From an uncultured Schwartzia sp. (GTDB lineage: Bacteria; Bacillota; Negativicutes; Selenomonadales; Selenomonadaceae): a DNA stretch of 15,227 nt. Position numbers and translations under genes: made by a program. Below, in pieces: positions 7,156 through 14,551 of this stretch. The stretch spans positions 1 through 15,227 of the forward strand of contig CAJPQU010000033.1 in NCBI GenBank assembly GCA_905372875.1, in the 5' to 3' direction. Position 1 is the stretch's first letter; each line of letters starts with the position of its first letter. The notes below the pieces were generated by a model. That model saw only the letters and a program-made list of their open reading frames with translations, had not been told where the DNA came from and did no database searches.

Positions 7156-7190
7156 GGCAGTTTGGGGGAGGGCTCTTCCTCCCCCCTGCC
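7156..7190 (-). other. Strong RNA hairpin between flgE and flbD
   Basis: Within the 75-base gap, GGGGGAGG (7164-7171) pairs with CCTCCCCC (7178-7185) around a six-base loop. GGCAG (7156-7160) can extend the stem with CTGCC (7186-7190) across a three-base bulge. On the transcribed minus strand the hairpin is followed by AAACTGCC and not by U residues, so an intrinsic terminator is unlikely. A processing or 3'-end stabilising element for the hook mRNA fits better. Function is inferred from structure and position. Confidence 0.55.
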
Positions 7191-7205
7191 TTCTTCCTTC
7201 AGAAA

Positions 7206-8600
7206 TTACCGTTTCATATTGATGAGCGTTTCCAGCATCTCATCAGACACCGTGATGGTCTTGGAATTGGACTGGAACCCGCGCTGAGTGACGATCATAT
7301 CCGTGAACTCATTGGCAATATCCACATTGGACATCTCCAAGGCCGACGGCGTAATCTTGCAACCGAGATCGCCCGCTGTCTTAATGTTCGCTACCCCGGA
7401 GTTATTGGATTCCTGATACAGGCTGTCTCCATTCTTCGTAAGTCCCGAAGCGTTATTGAACTGGGCGATGGCTACCTGCCCTTCCGTCTGCTTTACGCCG
7501 TTCGTATAGGTTCCGGTGAGGACACCCGTCTTATCGATGGACACGCTCTCCAGCGTACCGGCTGCGTAGCCGTTCGCCTTACCGGAGATCGTGTTGCTGC
7601 CCGCATACTGGGTGAGGGAACTCAACCCCACCGCCACGGTCTGAGATCCTGTCGCCCCATTGGTAAGCGTCAGATTGATCGTCCCAGCACCGGAATTAAA
7701 CTTACCGTCCGTCGTAAATTTCAACGTCGCAGGTGTTAAGTTGACGGTCGTCGTAGAGCCATCCTTTTCACGAATCGTCGTGTTCGCCGTTCCGTTCGGA
7801 TCAACGGAAACCGTCCACTCATTGCCGTTCGTGCTGTCCGTCTTTGTCTTAGTAAAATACAAAGTAATGTCATGCTTACTTCCCAAGGCATCATAAACGG
7901 TCAGCGTCGTCGTGAGCGGCAGGCTGTGCCCCACCGTATACTTTCCGTTCGTCATCGTGTACGTCGTTCCATCGCTCATCTTTACCGTAACCGGATTCGC
8001 CGGTGTCGCCGTGGCCGTCGGAGGCGTTCCCGACGAAGGTGTAAGAGACGTAATCGTCGGCACCTCGGAATTCAGGTTATTGGTGTATGTCGCCTGAGTA
8101 GAAGCTTTAGCTTCCATCGGTTTTCCCGCCGGAACCCGAATGGGAACGACTTCACCGCTTGTCGTCAAATTGCCGTCTTTAGCCATCCAGCCCATGACAT
8201 GCAGGCCGTTACCCGCCTGTACATAGTTGCCATCGGCGTCAAACTCAAAATCGCCGTTGCGGGTGTAATACCTTTGATTCCCGTCCGACACCACGAATAA
8301 CCCATTTCCGGAAAGCGCCAGATCCGTGTTTTTCCCGGTGGACTGCACACTGCCATTCGTAAACAAGAGGTCGATACTGGACACGCTGGAGCCAAGGCCG
8401 ATCTGCTTGGGGTTCGTCCCGCCGATATTATCCGTCGGAGCCGAAGCGCCGTTCAGAGTTTGGCTGAGCATATCCGTAAAATTGGCCCGGCTGGACTTAA
8501 AACCGGTGGTATTTACGTTGGAAATATTGTTGCCGACAACGTCCATGCGCGTCTGGTGATTCTTTAATCCGGACACGCCGGAAAAAAGGGAACGCATCAT
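7206..8600 (-). CDS. flgE: FlgE, flagellar hook protein
   Basis: FlgE polymerises to form the flexible hook joining rod and filament. The 464-residue product has the N-terminal rod/hook-family helix block (SLFSGVSGLKNHQTRMDVVG, then NNISNVNTTGFKSSRANF). The central surface region is Thr/Gly/Asn-rich and variable. The C-terminal block SNVDIANEFTDMIVTQRGFQ is followed by SNSKTITVSDEMLETLINM, the helix that packs inside the hook. It is exported unfolded by the type III apparatus, so there is no signal peptide; F41-L45 fits the export gate recognition motif. The start is the first of two adjacent ATGs. The AAGGA site is rather far upstream (about 13 bases), and a small frame upstream ends across this ATG. 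Confidence 0.96.
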   Translation of the reverse strand: MMRSLFSGVSGLKNHQTRMDVVGNNISNVNTTGFKSSRANFTDMLSQTLNGASAPTDNIGGTNPKQIGLGSSVSSIDLLFTNGSVQSTGKNTDLALSGNGLFVVSDGNQRYYTRNGDFEFDADGNYVQAGNGLHVMGWMAKDGNLTTSGEVVPIRVPAGKPMEAKASTQATYTNNLNSEVPTITSLTPSSGTPPTATATPANPVTVKMSDGTTYTMTNGKYTVGHSLPLTTTLTVYDALGSKHDITLYFTKTKTDSTNGNEWTVSVDPNGTANTTIREKDGSTTTVNLTPATLKFTTDGKFNSGAGTINLTLTNGATGSQTVAVGLSSLTQYAGSNTISGKANGYAAGTLESVSIDKTGVLTGTYTNGVKQTEGQVAIAQFNNASGLTKNGDSLYQESNNSGVANIKTAGDLGCKITPSALEMSNVDIANEFTDMIVTQRGFQSNSKTITVSDEMLETLINMKR

Positions 8601-8659
8601 AATGAATCAATCTTCCTTTCTTTAGTGCAGCAGAACCGCGTCTGTCGTTCGGCGGTCAT
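8597..8659 (-). CDS. Possible 20-codon upstream reading frame coupled to flgE
   Basis: In the gap before flgE, an ATG at 8659-8657 follows CAGGAGGCC and opens a 20-residue frame (MTAERQTRFCCTKERKIDSL). Its TGA stop overlaps the flgE ATG as ATGA. The ribosome-binding core is very close (two bases) to this ATG, which weakens the case. The peptide matches no family I recognise. It might serve only to bring ribosomes to flgE, or be chance. Confidence 0.25.
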   Translation of the reverse strand: MTAERQTRFCCTKERKIDSL

Positions 8660-8681
8660 GGCCTCCTGAGAAGGTCCGGCC

Positions 8682-9068
8682 TTAAAGAATTGCTGCGCTG
8701 TCTATATTCGTAAAAATATTGTCTTTGGCACTCGCGCCATCCATGGCGGTAATCACCGTTCGATTGGCGACGCTGACGATAAGCGCCACATCATTGAGGT
8801 AGATGAGGGCTTCTCTTGCGCCTTTTTGCGCCATCCTCGCCACCGTATCGTCGAGTTTCGCCAGCTCGCCTTCGCCTAAATCGAGATCACGATCCCGCAG
8901 GCGCTGCAGAGCATGCTGCGAAAAACTTACCTTTCTCTCTTCCCGGCCTAAAATCTCGGCAAAGGAAGTTTCTTTCCCTCGCGCCGGTGCACTCGGGGAA
9001 TTCTCTTGACGGGGACTACCGACAGGCCATAGTGGCTGAGAGGGCCAATACACTCTCGAATCAGCCAT
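8682..9068 (-). CDS. Flagellar operon protein of the TIGR02530 family, function unknown
   Basis: This 128-residue protein matches the pattern of the small conserved 'flagellar operon protein' family found between flgD and flgE in many Bacillota. Visible features are a disordered Pro/Ser-rich N-terminus (1-30), F36AEIL40, then KVSFSQHALQRLRDRDLDL, a middle helix, KGAREALIYLNDVALIVSVA, and the ending NRTVITAMDG plus NIFTNIDSAAIL. There is no signal peptide or membrane segment. Its position and its F-x-x-x-L motif, shared with neighbouring secreted proteins, suggest a role with, or export as part of, the hook system; this is inference. AAAGGG lies nine bases before the ATG. Confidence 0.85.
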   Translation of the reverse strand: MADSRVYWPSQPLWPVGSPRQENSPSAPARGKETSFAEILGREERKVSFSQHALQRLRDRDLDLGEGELAKLDDTVARMAQKGAREALIYLNDVALIVSVANRTVITAMDGASAKDNIFTNIDSAAIL

Positions 9069-9089
9069 ATTCCTGCACCCTTTCTGTTC

Positions 9090-9653
9090 TCAGCTGCCGC
9101 TCGCCGTCTGGCCCGGGATCTTCCCGATGCGGATGATATCACTGACCTTTACCTGCGCGACCTTACCTTTTACATCGGCAATGACCGTCGGTGTTCCATC
9201 GGTGATACTCACGCCTGTCACGGTGCCGGTATACGAAGTTTTTTCGGTCACGGGTTTTCCGTTGGCGTCTACAATGGCCTTTCCGCTGGCGTCGGTTTTC
9301 ACCGTTTCATGCACCCACTGAATCTCCTTGCCCACCATATTGCTGAGCTGACCGATGAGCGTCGTGGAATTGATGTTCGCGATCATAGAGCCTAACTGAT
9401 TGACGGCGGTATAAACATTCGTCATCTGTTCTAACGAGGAGAACTGCGCCAACTGGGCGAGATATTCCGCGTTGTCCTGCGGATCGAGAGGATCCTGATA
9501 CTGCATCTGCGTGACTAAGAGCCGCAGGAATGCGTTCTTGTCCAGCGCGTCGTTGCGTCCCGACCGCTTGGCAGCCTGGGCCGCGGCATAGTCTGAAGCC
9601 TTGTAGGTCACGCCATTGGCGGTGATGGTATTGAGGCTGGTACTGTCTGCCAT
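9090..9653 (-). CDS. flgD: FlgD, hook-capping protein
   Basis: FlgD forms the scaffold cap on which hook subunits polymerise and is discarded afterwards. The 187-residue product has the conserved N-terminal region LDKNAFLRLLVTQMQYQDPL, then DPQDNAEYLAQLAQFSSLEQM (residues 37-77). F42-L46 is the equivalent of the export gate recognition motif defined in Salmonella FlgD. The C-terminal part is shorter than in enterobacteria, lacks an obvious full Ig-like domain, and resembles the short Bacillota form (YlxG). A near-perfect AAGGAGG seven bases upstream fixes the start. It is placed between fliK and the TIGR02530 gene. Confidence 0.95.
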   Translation of the reverse strand: MADSTSLNTITANGVTYKASDYAAAQAAKRSGRNDALDKNAFLRLLVTQMQYQDPLDPQDNAEYLAQLAQFSSLEQMTNVYTAVNQLGSMIANINSTTLIGQLSNMVGKEIQWVHETVKTDASGKAIVDANGKPVTEKTSYTGTVTGVSITDGTPTVIADVKGKVAQVKVSDIIRIGKIPGQTASGS

Positions 9654-9675
9654 AGAATTACCTCCTTAAAAAATT

Positions 9676-11379
9676 TTACACACGATAGTCCACGCCATCT
9701 GCCGTTCCCACATTGGGATCCAGCGAAGACGCGGGGCCTCGCTCGGTACTGACAGCGGATACCGCTTCAGCATCGCCGGTGAAGACGATCCGATCGGCCT
9801 TTGCGCTGCGTGCCGAATGCTGGGGCTGAGGATATCCCTGTTGTCCCGCTTGGCTATTGGCAAAAAAGTCTTCGGAAAGACCCGAATAGACGCTCACATT
9901 ATCCACCTTGATGCCTTGGGCCGAAAGCTCTTGTTTAAGCTGTATCATAGAGCTCTCAATAAGACCGCGCGTCTGAGGATTGTCCGTGTGGAAGGACGCG
10001 TTCACCGCACCGTTGGCCGCCACAGAAATGCGCATCGTCAGTTCGCCTAAATGTTCAGGCTTCAAACGAATGACCATCTCCGAAGCGTTGCCGTCCGTGC
10101 GGACAAGCTTCGCCTGATCCACGATCTGTCGAACGACTTCATAACCGTCTGCCTGAGGAGCCTCTACTGCGCCTGCCGTACCGGCCGCGTTAGTAAGCCC
10201 CACTGCCGGAGTAAAGGTGCTCGTCATAGGTTGGACTGTACTGTCCAGACGATTCCCCTCGGTGAGTTTGACCGTATCGAAGGCCGCTTCTTCTGGAAGC
10301 TGCCCGCCTTGACGTGTCAAACGCCCGGAAACATCCGTCAGAGCGGCAGGCGTTTCGGTTCCCTGCTGGGAGTTCCCGCCCGCCATGTCGCCGACATCCG
10401 TCCGCATCGCCGCATCGGGCAACGTGATCGTGTCTTCTACCGTCAGGCCAATTCCCTGCCACAGGCTGTTCGCCGCATTTTTTGCCGACGACGCCTGATC
10501 CGCAGTTCCTTTTTGGGAAACGACATTCGCGGCATTGGCAACGATAGCGGGCTGCTCTACTGAGACATCAGCCGTTTCGCCCGTCAGAGCCGAAGCGGTC
10601 GACAAATTTTCTGACCCCGCCGCAGCCGCTGTCGGCTCAGCCTGTGTCAACACAGCATCCGTCGGTAAGGCTTCCGGCGCCAAAACCGATTCGGCCGTCC
10701 ATGTCCCCTCAGACATCGTTTCCGTCGTATTTACCATCGAGCCGGAAAGCATATTCATGAGCTGTTGGTTCTGGGCCGCCTGCACGGTTTTCGCCGCATC
10801 CTGCGGCAAAAGCACTTCCAATGCCATCGGGCGTGGCTCGGCCGGTAAGGCCAAGGATTCCCCCGGCGCTGCGCCTTCCGTTTCGGCTGTCGAAACGTCC
10901 GCTACCGGAACAGATTCCAAGGTGTTGGCAGCCATGGCCATGAGCATGGCGTTCAAGGTCGTCGCCGTCGGCTCTTCCGGCTTTTCAGAAATTTCCTCAG
11001 CCGCTGTTGCCGGTTTGCCTTCGGCTTTTGTCGGTTTATCCGCGTGCGTCGCTTTCGCCGTCGGATCGTTGACCGTCTCTTTCGTATTTACGATCGTTTC
11101 CGCCGCTTGTACAGCGTCCGATTCCTTCGGAGATGAGGCTGCCTTGCTCCCGTCCGATTTTTGCGCCGGCGTTCTTTGCCCCGCCGCTTTCGGCTGATTG
11201 ACCTGCCCCTTGCTCCCGCGCGCTTCATCCAGCGTCTCACCGAAGGAAGGCGTTTTCACCTTGAGATTGGCTATGGGCGAGACTTTGCGGTCAGCGGCAG
11301 GCAATTTGACTTTTCCACCGCTTCCCACCGCGTTTTGCCCGGTAGTTCCCTTACCCATAATAAGGTTCGTTGTTTTCAT
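9676..11379 (-). CDS. fliK: FliK, hook-length control protein
   Basis: FliK is secreted as a molecular ruler; when the hook is long enough its C-terminal domain meets FlhB and switches export to filament proteins. The 567-residue product has a long low-complexity Ala/Thr/Glu-rich N-terminal and central region, as in ruler proteins. The compact C-terminal Flg_hook domain (about 414-500) contains the core RLKPEHLGELTMRISV (438-453) and ends near GIKVDNVSVYSG. F46-L50 (FGETL) fits the export gate recognition motif. The start is well supported by GGAGG seven bases before the ATG. It begins four bases after the motE-like stop. Central sequence is not conserved between species, so identity rests on the C-terminal domain and location. 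Confidence 0.93.
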   Translation of the reverse strand: MKTTNLIMGKGTTGQNAVGSGGKVKLPAADRKVSPIANLKVKTPSFGETLDEARGSKGQVNQPKAAGQRTPAQKSDGSKAASSPKESDAVQAAETIVNTKETVNDPTAKATHADKPTKAEGKPATAAEEISEKPEEPTATTLNAMLMAMAANTLESVPVADVSTAETEGAAPGESLALPAEPRPMALEVLLPQDAAKTVQAAQNQQLMNMLSGSMVNTTETMSEGTWTAESVLAPEALPTDAVLTQAEPTAAAAGSENLSTASALTGETADVSVEQPAIVANAANVVSQKGTADQASSAKNAANSLWQGIGLTVEDTITLPDAAMRTDVGDMAGGNSQQGTETPAALTDVSGRLTRQGGQLPEEAAFDTVKLTEGNRLDSTVQPMTSTFTPAVGLTNAAGTAGAVEAPQADGYEVVRQIVDQAKLVRTDGNASEMVIRLKPEHLGELTMRISVAANGAVNASFHTDNPQTRGLIESSMIQLKQELSAQGIKVDNVSVYSGLSEDFFANSQAGQQGYPQPQHSARSAKADRIVFTGDAEAVSAVSTERGPASSLDPNVGTADGVDYRV

Positions 11380-11383
11380 GTAT

Positions 11384-12064
11384 TCACCTCCCTTCGCTGC
11401 TTGCTTCTATAGGATTCGTCGAAGAAGCCGGCCGCATGGTTTCATTGTCGGCATCTCCCGGCGATGTCATACGGGAAGTGAGTCCCATATACATCACCCG
11501 CGTAAGCCGGGCCGCTTTCTCCGGATCGAATTCCGCTAATATTTTCGCCGCTTGGGCGTCGTCCAGTTTTTGCAGGATGGCGATGGTCACGTCGTCGTTG
11601 AGAGCGTCCATGATGTCCGCTGCCGCTTTCGGCTTCATCTCTCCGTAGAGGCGTGCCAGGCGCGTCACGCGTTTCTTTTCCGCCGCCTGCTGTTCCTGAT
11701 GCTGTTTTTCAATCTCCGCCTGCGTCAAGAGAATGGGTTTTGATTCCGTCGGCTTTGCCGGTGTGTTGCCCGACACCGCTGGCGTTTGCCCGTTCCCTCC
11801 GGTTGGTGTTTTTCCTGCCGGCTGTGTCACCGCATCCGGCATTCCTTCAGACTGTTCCGCCATGTTGTCCGGCGGCCGAACAAAGTATTCGCCGATGACC
11901 GGAAGATTATACAGTCGCATGGTTTCATTGATTTTGTGGACATCGAAGATTCTCAAATAGATCCCGACGAAAAACCCGAAAACCACCAAAACCAAAAGTA
12001 AGAGGAGAAGCCCCACGACCTTCAATACCCGGGCTTTGCCGGAGGTTCCGCTCTCTTCATTCAT
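11384..12064 (-). CDS. MotE/YlxF-like membrane protein with MgtE N-terminal-type domain
   Basis: This protein corresponds to Bacillus YlxF and to the MotE family. In the chosen 226-residue form, a short polar tail is followed by one strong membrane helix (about 14-38), a Pro/Gly/Thr-rich linker (about 65-110) and a charged helix (TQAEIEKQHQEQQAAEKK). A helical-repeat domain of MgtE_N type (about 133-188) contains LARLYGEMKPKAAADIMDAL and LQKLDDAQAAKILAEFDPEK. In alphaproteobacteria MotE is a chaperone for the stator protein MotC; in Bacillota the role is not settled. The ATG at 12064 has GGGGG ten bases upstream; the ATG at 12085 has no such site. Confidence 0.85.
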   Translation of the reverse strand: MNEESGTSGKARVLKVVGLLLLLLVLVVFGFFVGIYLRIFDVHKINETMRLYNLPVIGEYFVRPPDNMAEQSEGMPDAVTQPAGKTPTGGNGQTPAVSGNTPAKPTESKPILLTQAEIEKQHQEQQAAEKKRVTRLARLYGEMKPKAAADIMDALNDDVTIAILQKLDDAQAAKILAEFDPEKAARLTRVMYMGLTSRMTSPGDADNETMRPASSTNPIEASSEGR

Positions 12065-12115
12065 CTCTGTCTGTCCCCCTGCCATAAAGTCATCTGTTTT
12101 CCGTTCTCGGAAAGA

Positions 12116-12760
12116 TTAGCGGTAAAGATCAAGGACGGAATCTACATACGTCTGTGTTTCACCGTAGGGCGGCCCCCCGCCGTAATCCCGTACCGCCTGC
12201 GGTCCCGCATTATACGCGGCAACAGCCTGGCGAATATCTCCGTGGAAAGAATCCAAGAGCTGTCGCAGATAATGCGTGCCGCCCTCAATATTCTGCCGTG
12301 CGTCGTAAGGATTTACCCCTAAAGAGGCTGCCGTATCCGGCATGAGCTGCATAATCCCCACCGCCCCCGCACTGGATACGGCTTTGGGATTAAATCCCGA
12401 TTCCACTTCGGCCACTGCCGATACCAGCTTGGGATCTACGCCGTACTTTTGTGCGGCCTGCTGGATAGTGTCGAAATAGGCGCTGTCTGTGGGCAAGCCC
12501 CCTGTATTCACGGATGGCGTATGCACCACTGGGATACGGTCGGCGTTTTGTCTGCCCGCTGCCGCTCCTGTGGGAGCCGAAGAAGCTCCTGCCGTCCCTG
12601 GTGCGGCATTGGAGAAGTTCGGCGTCTTGCTTTTCGCCATCTCCGCCGCGAGGGCTTCCTGAAACCCGACCCCGCCGCGAGACGTATGGTGCATGCCCAC
12701 TTTTTGTTCAATGTCCGCGATGCGCTGCATGACGGCATTGACGGAAGATAAATCGATCAT
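12116..12760 (-). CDS. Lytic transglycosylase (SLT family) within the flagellar operon
   Basis: This enzyme cleaves the glycan strands of peptidoglycan, presumably to let the rod through the wall. The 214-residue product has a C-terminal SLT/GH23 domain (about 94-214). Its proposed catalytic glutamate is E120 in EVESGFNPKA, followed by GAVGIMQLMP (132-141) and AYNAGP (182-187), the standard motifs of the family. The first 90 residues are Ala/Ser-rich and lack any signal peptide or membrane helix, so the general secretion route is not evident. F33QEAL37 resembles the type III gate recognition motif. The ATG overlaps the fliJ stop as ATGA, so it is translationally coupled. It may take the role that the muramidase domain of FlgJ has elsewhere. 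Confidence 0.93.
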   Translation of the reverse strand: MIDLSSVNAVMQRIADIEQKVGMHHTSRGGVGFQEALAAEMAKSKTPNFSNAAPGTAGASSAPTGAAAGRQNADRIPVVHTPSVNTGGLPTDSAYFDTIQQAAQKYGVDPKLVSAVAEVESGFNPKAVSSAGAVGIMQLMPDTAASLGVNPYDARQNIEGGTHYLRQLLDSFHGDIRQAVAAYNAGPQAVRDYGGGPPYGETQTYVDSVLDLYR

Positions 12761-13224
12761 GCGTGTTCCTCCTGACGCGACCGCCTCATATAGAGCTGAA
12801 GGCCGATCTCATCTAAAAGTTTATTTTCCTCGGAGCGGAGAGCGTCTTTATATTCCTGAAGGCGCTTTTCCTTGAGCTGTTCAATACTCTTTAAGCGGCT
12901 CATAATCTTCATAAGCTCCTGTAAGCATTTCTGTTTCGCCGCCTGACATTCCAAAATCACCTGCTGCTGCTGCTCAATCTGTTGTCTTTTCCAATTAAAG
13001 AAGCTGTTATAGGTCATCAGGGTGCCCACCGTAATGCGTTTGCCCGCACCGATGAGAGCGGCATAATCCTTCTGTCCCTGCGCCATTTCCATGAGAAGCT
13101 GCCCCAGCTTTTCCCGTGCTTCCTCCAAACGCCGGGAAGCTTCGGCGAAGCGCCGCTCGGCCTCATCTTTCCGGCGGCGAGTGACATCGAGGTACTTTTC
13201 TAACTTGAAGCGGAATTTCTTCAT
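12757..13224 (-). CDS. fliJ: FliJ, flagellar export chaperone/ATPase stalk
   Basis: FliJ is the coiled-coil stalk in the FliI ATPase ring and contacts FlhA. The 155-residue product is almost wholly predicted coiled coil, rich in Lys, Arg, Glu and Gln. It opens with KKFRFKLEKYLDVTRRRKDE, typical of FliJ, and has normal length. It lies 16 bases after fliI, with GGGAGG close to the ATG, and overlaps the transglycosylase gene by four bases. FliJ sequences diverge strongly, so the assignment combines composition, opening motif and position. Confidence 0.92.
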   Translation of the reverse strand: MKKFRFKLEKYLDVTRRRKDEAERRFAEASRRLEEAREKLGQLLMEMAQGQKDYAALIGAGKRITVGTLMTYNSFFNWKRQQIEQQQQVILECQAAKQKCLQELMKIMSRLKSIEQLKEKRLQEYKDALRSEENKLLDEIGLQLYMRRSRQEEHA

Positions 13225-13240
13225 GGCCCCTCCCGATGTC

Positions 13241-14551
13241 TTAAATGGCCTCTAACTGTTTTTCCATCTCTTCGAAGGTCACTTTCTCGAATACCCCCTG
13301 ACAGAGGAAGCGGTTCACTTCGTCAATCTTGGCAATGGCCTCATCGATCTGCTTGCTGGAGCCTTTGACGTAAGCACCGATATGGATGAGATCTTCCGCC
13401 TCCTTATAGACGGCCAAAAGGGCCCGCAGTCTTTGTGCGGCGGCGAGGTGTTCTTCGGTGACCACATCGGTCATGACACGACTGACACTGCCCAAGATAT
13501 CAATGGCCGGAAAATGGTTCTGCGCGGCGATAGCCCGGGAGAGAACGATGTGTCCGTCCAAGATGCTTCTCACCGCATCGGCGATAGGTTCATTCATATC
13601 ATCGCCATCCACCAGCACAGTATAAATGCCGGTGATAGACCCCGCCCCGCTGGTGCCCGCCCGCTCCAAAAGGCGCGGCAAAAGGGCGAATACCGAAGGA
13701 GTGTAACCGCGGGTAGCAGGCGGTTCGCCGATGGTCAGTCCCACTTCCCGCTGCGCCATAGCGAAGCGCGTCACCGAATCCATCATGAGAATGACCCGCC
13801 GCCCCTGATCGCGAAAATATTCCGCGATGGCGGTGGCGGTCATGGCCCCCTTGATACGAACCAAAGCCGGCTTATCCGAGGTCGCCACCACCACCACGGA
13901 TCGCTTCAGTCCCTCTTCCCCCAGATCGCGCTCAATGAAATCGCGAACCTCGCGGCCACGCTCCCCCACCAGCGATATGACGCTGACATCCGCTTCCGTA
14001 TTGCGGGCGATCATGGAGAGAAGCGTTGATTTCCCCACGCCGCTCCCAGCCATGATCCCGATGCGCTGCCCCGACCCCAGGGTCATCAGCCCGTCAATGG
14101 GTCGGACGCCAACATAAAGGGAATCGTGAATACGGGGACGCTGCAAGGGATCGGGGGGTGCCGCTTGTAAAGGGTACTCTATCTTGGAAACAATGGGGCC
14201 TTTCCCGTCGATGGGATTACCTAACCCATCCAGGATACGCCCCAAGAGTTGGGGGCCAACTTTGACTTGCAGGGTTTTTTGGGCCGAGACTACCTCACAT
14301 CCCGGCCCGATGCCTACCATTTCACCGATGGGCATCAGGAGAACCAAGCCTTCCCGAAAGCCGACGACTTCCGCCGGTATTGGGGAAACGTTTTCCAAAC
14401 GGGATTTCACGTAACATAGTTCACCAATGCTGACGTTCGGTCCCCGAGATTCGATGACCAGCCCGATGATCTGGGTGATCTTACCGCTGAGCTTGATGGG
14501 TTCGCAGTCTTCAATGGCCTGCGTGAATTTTTTCAGATTGGGCTCTGTCAT
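13241..14551 (-). CDS. fliI: FliI, flagellum-specific export ATPase
   Basis: FliI hydrolyses ATP to support unfolding and delivery of substrates to the export gate. The 436-residue product is related to the F1 ATPase beta subunit. It has an N-terminal beta-barrel domain, the conserved LLGRILDGLGNPIDGKGP (102-119), Walker A AGSGVGKST (168-176, with K174), GERGREV with the putative catalytic E197, and Walker B VILMMDSVTRFA (with D258). The segment EPPATRGYTPSVFALLPRLL is also typical of the family. Length is normal. The ATG overlaps the fliH stop as ATGA, giving translational coupling. Confidence 0.98.
   Translation of the reverse strand: MTEPNLKKFTQAIEDCEPIKLSGKITQIIGLVIESRGPNVSIGELCYVKSRLENVSPIPAEVVGFREGLVLLMPIGEMVGIGPGCEVVSAQKTLQVKVGPQLLGRILDGLGNPIDGKGPIVSKIEYPLQAAPPDPLQRPRIHDSLYVGVRPIDGLMTLGSGQRIGIMAGSGVGKSTLLSMIARNTEADVSVISLVGERGREVRDFIERDLGEEGLKRSVVVVATSDKPALVRIKGAMTATAIAEYFRDQGRRVILMMDSVTRFAMAQREVGLTIGEPPATRGYTPSVFALLPRLLERAGTSGAGSITGIYTVLVDGDDMNEPIADAVRSILDGHIVLSRAIAAQNHFPAIDILGSVSRVMTDVVTEEHLAAAQRLRALLAVYKEAEDLIHIGAYVKGSSKQIDEAIAKIDEVNRFLCQGVFEKVTFEEMEKQLEAI

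Noticed and set aside
7145..7160. TGCCATATAAA upstream of flbD as a sigma-28 or sigma-A promoter
   Set aside because: There is no acceptable -35 element at the right distance, and the sequence is part of the hairpin's flank.
6939..7739. Plus-strand open frame of 266 codons opposite flbD and flgE
   Set aside because: It crosses two clear minus-strand genes and the hairpin between them, and resembles no family.
10535..11197. Long plus-strand open frame of 220 codons opposite fliK
   Set aside because: It is antisense to the low-complexity, GC-rich part of fliK. The product is a Ser/Ala/Val-rich mirror of that composition with no family motif and no neighbouring genes on that strand.
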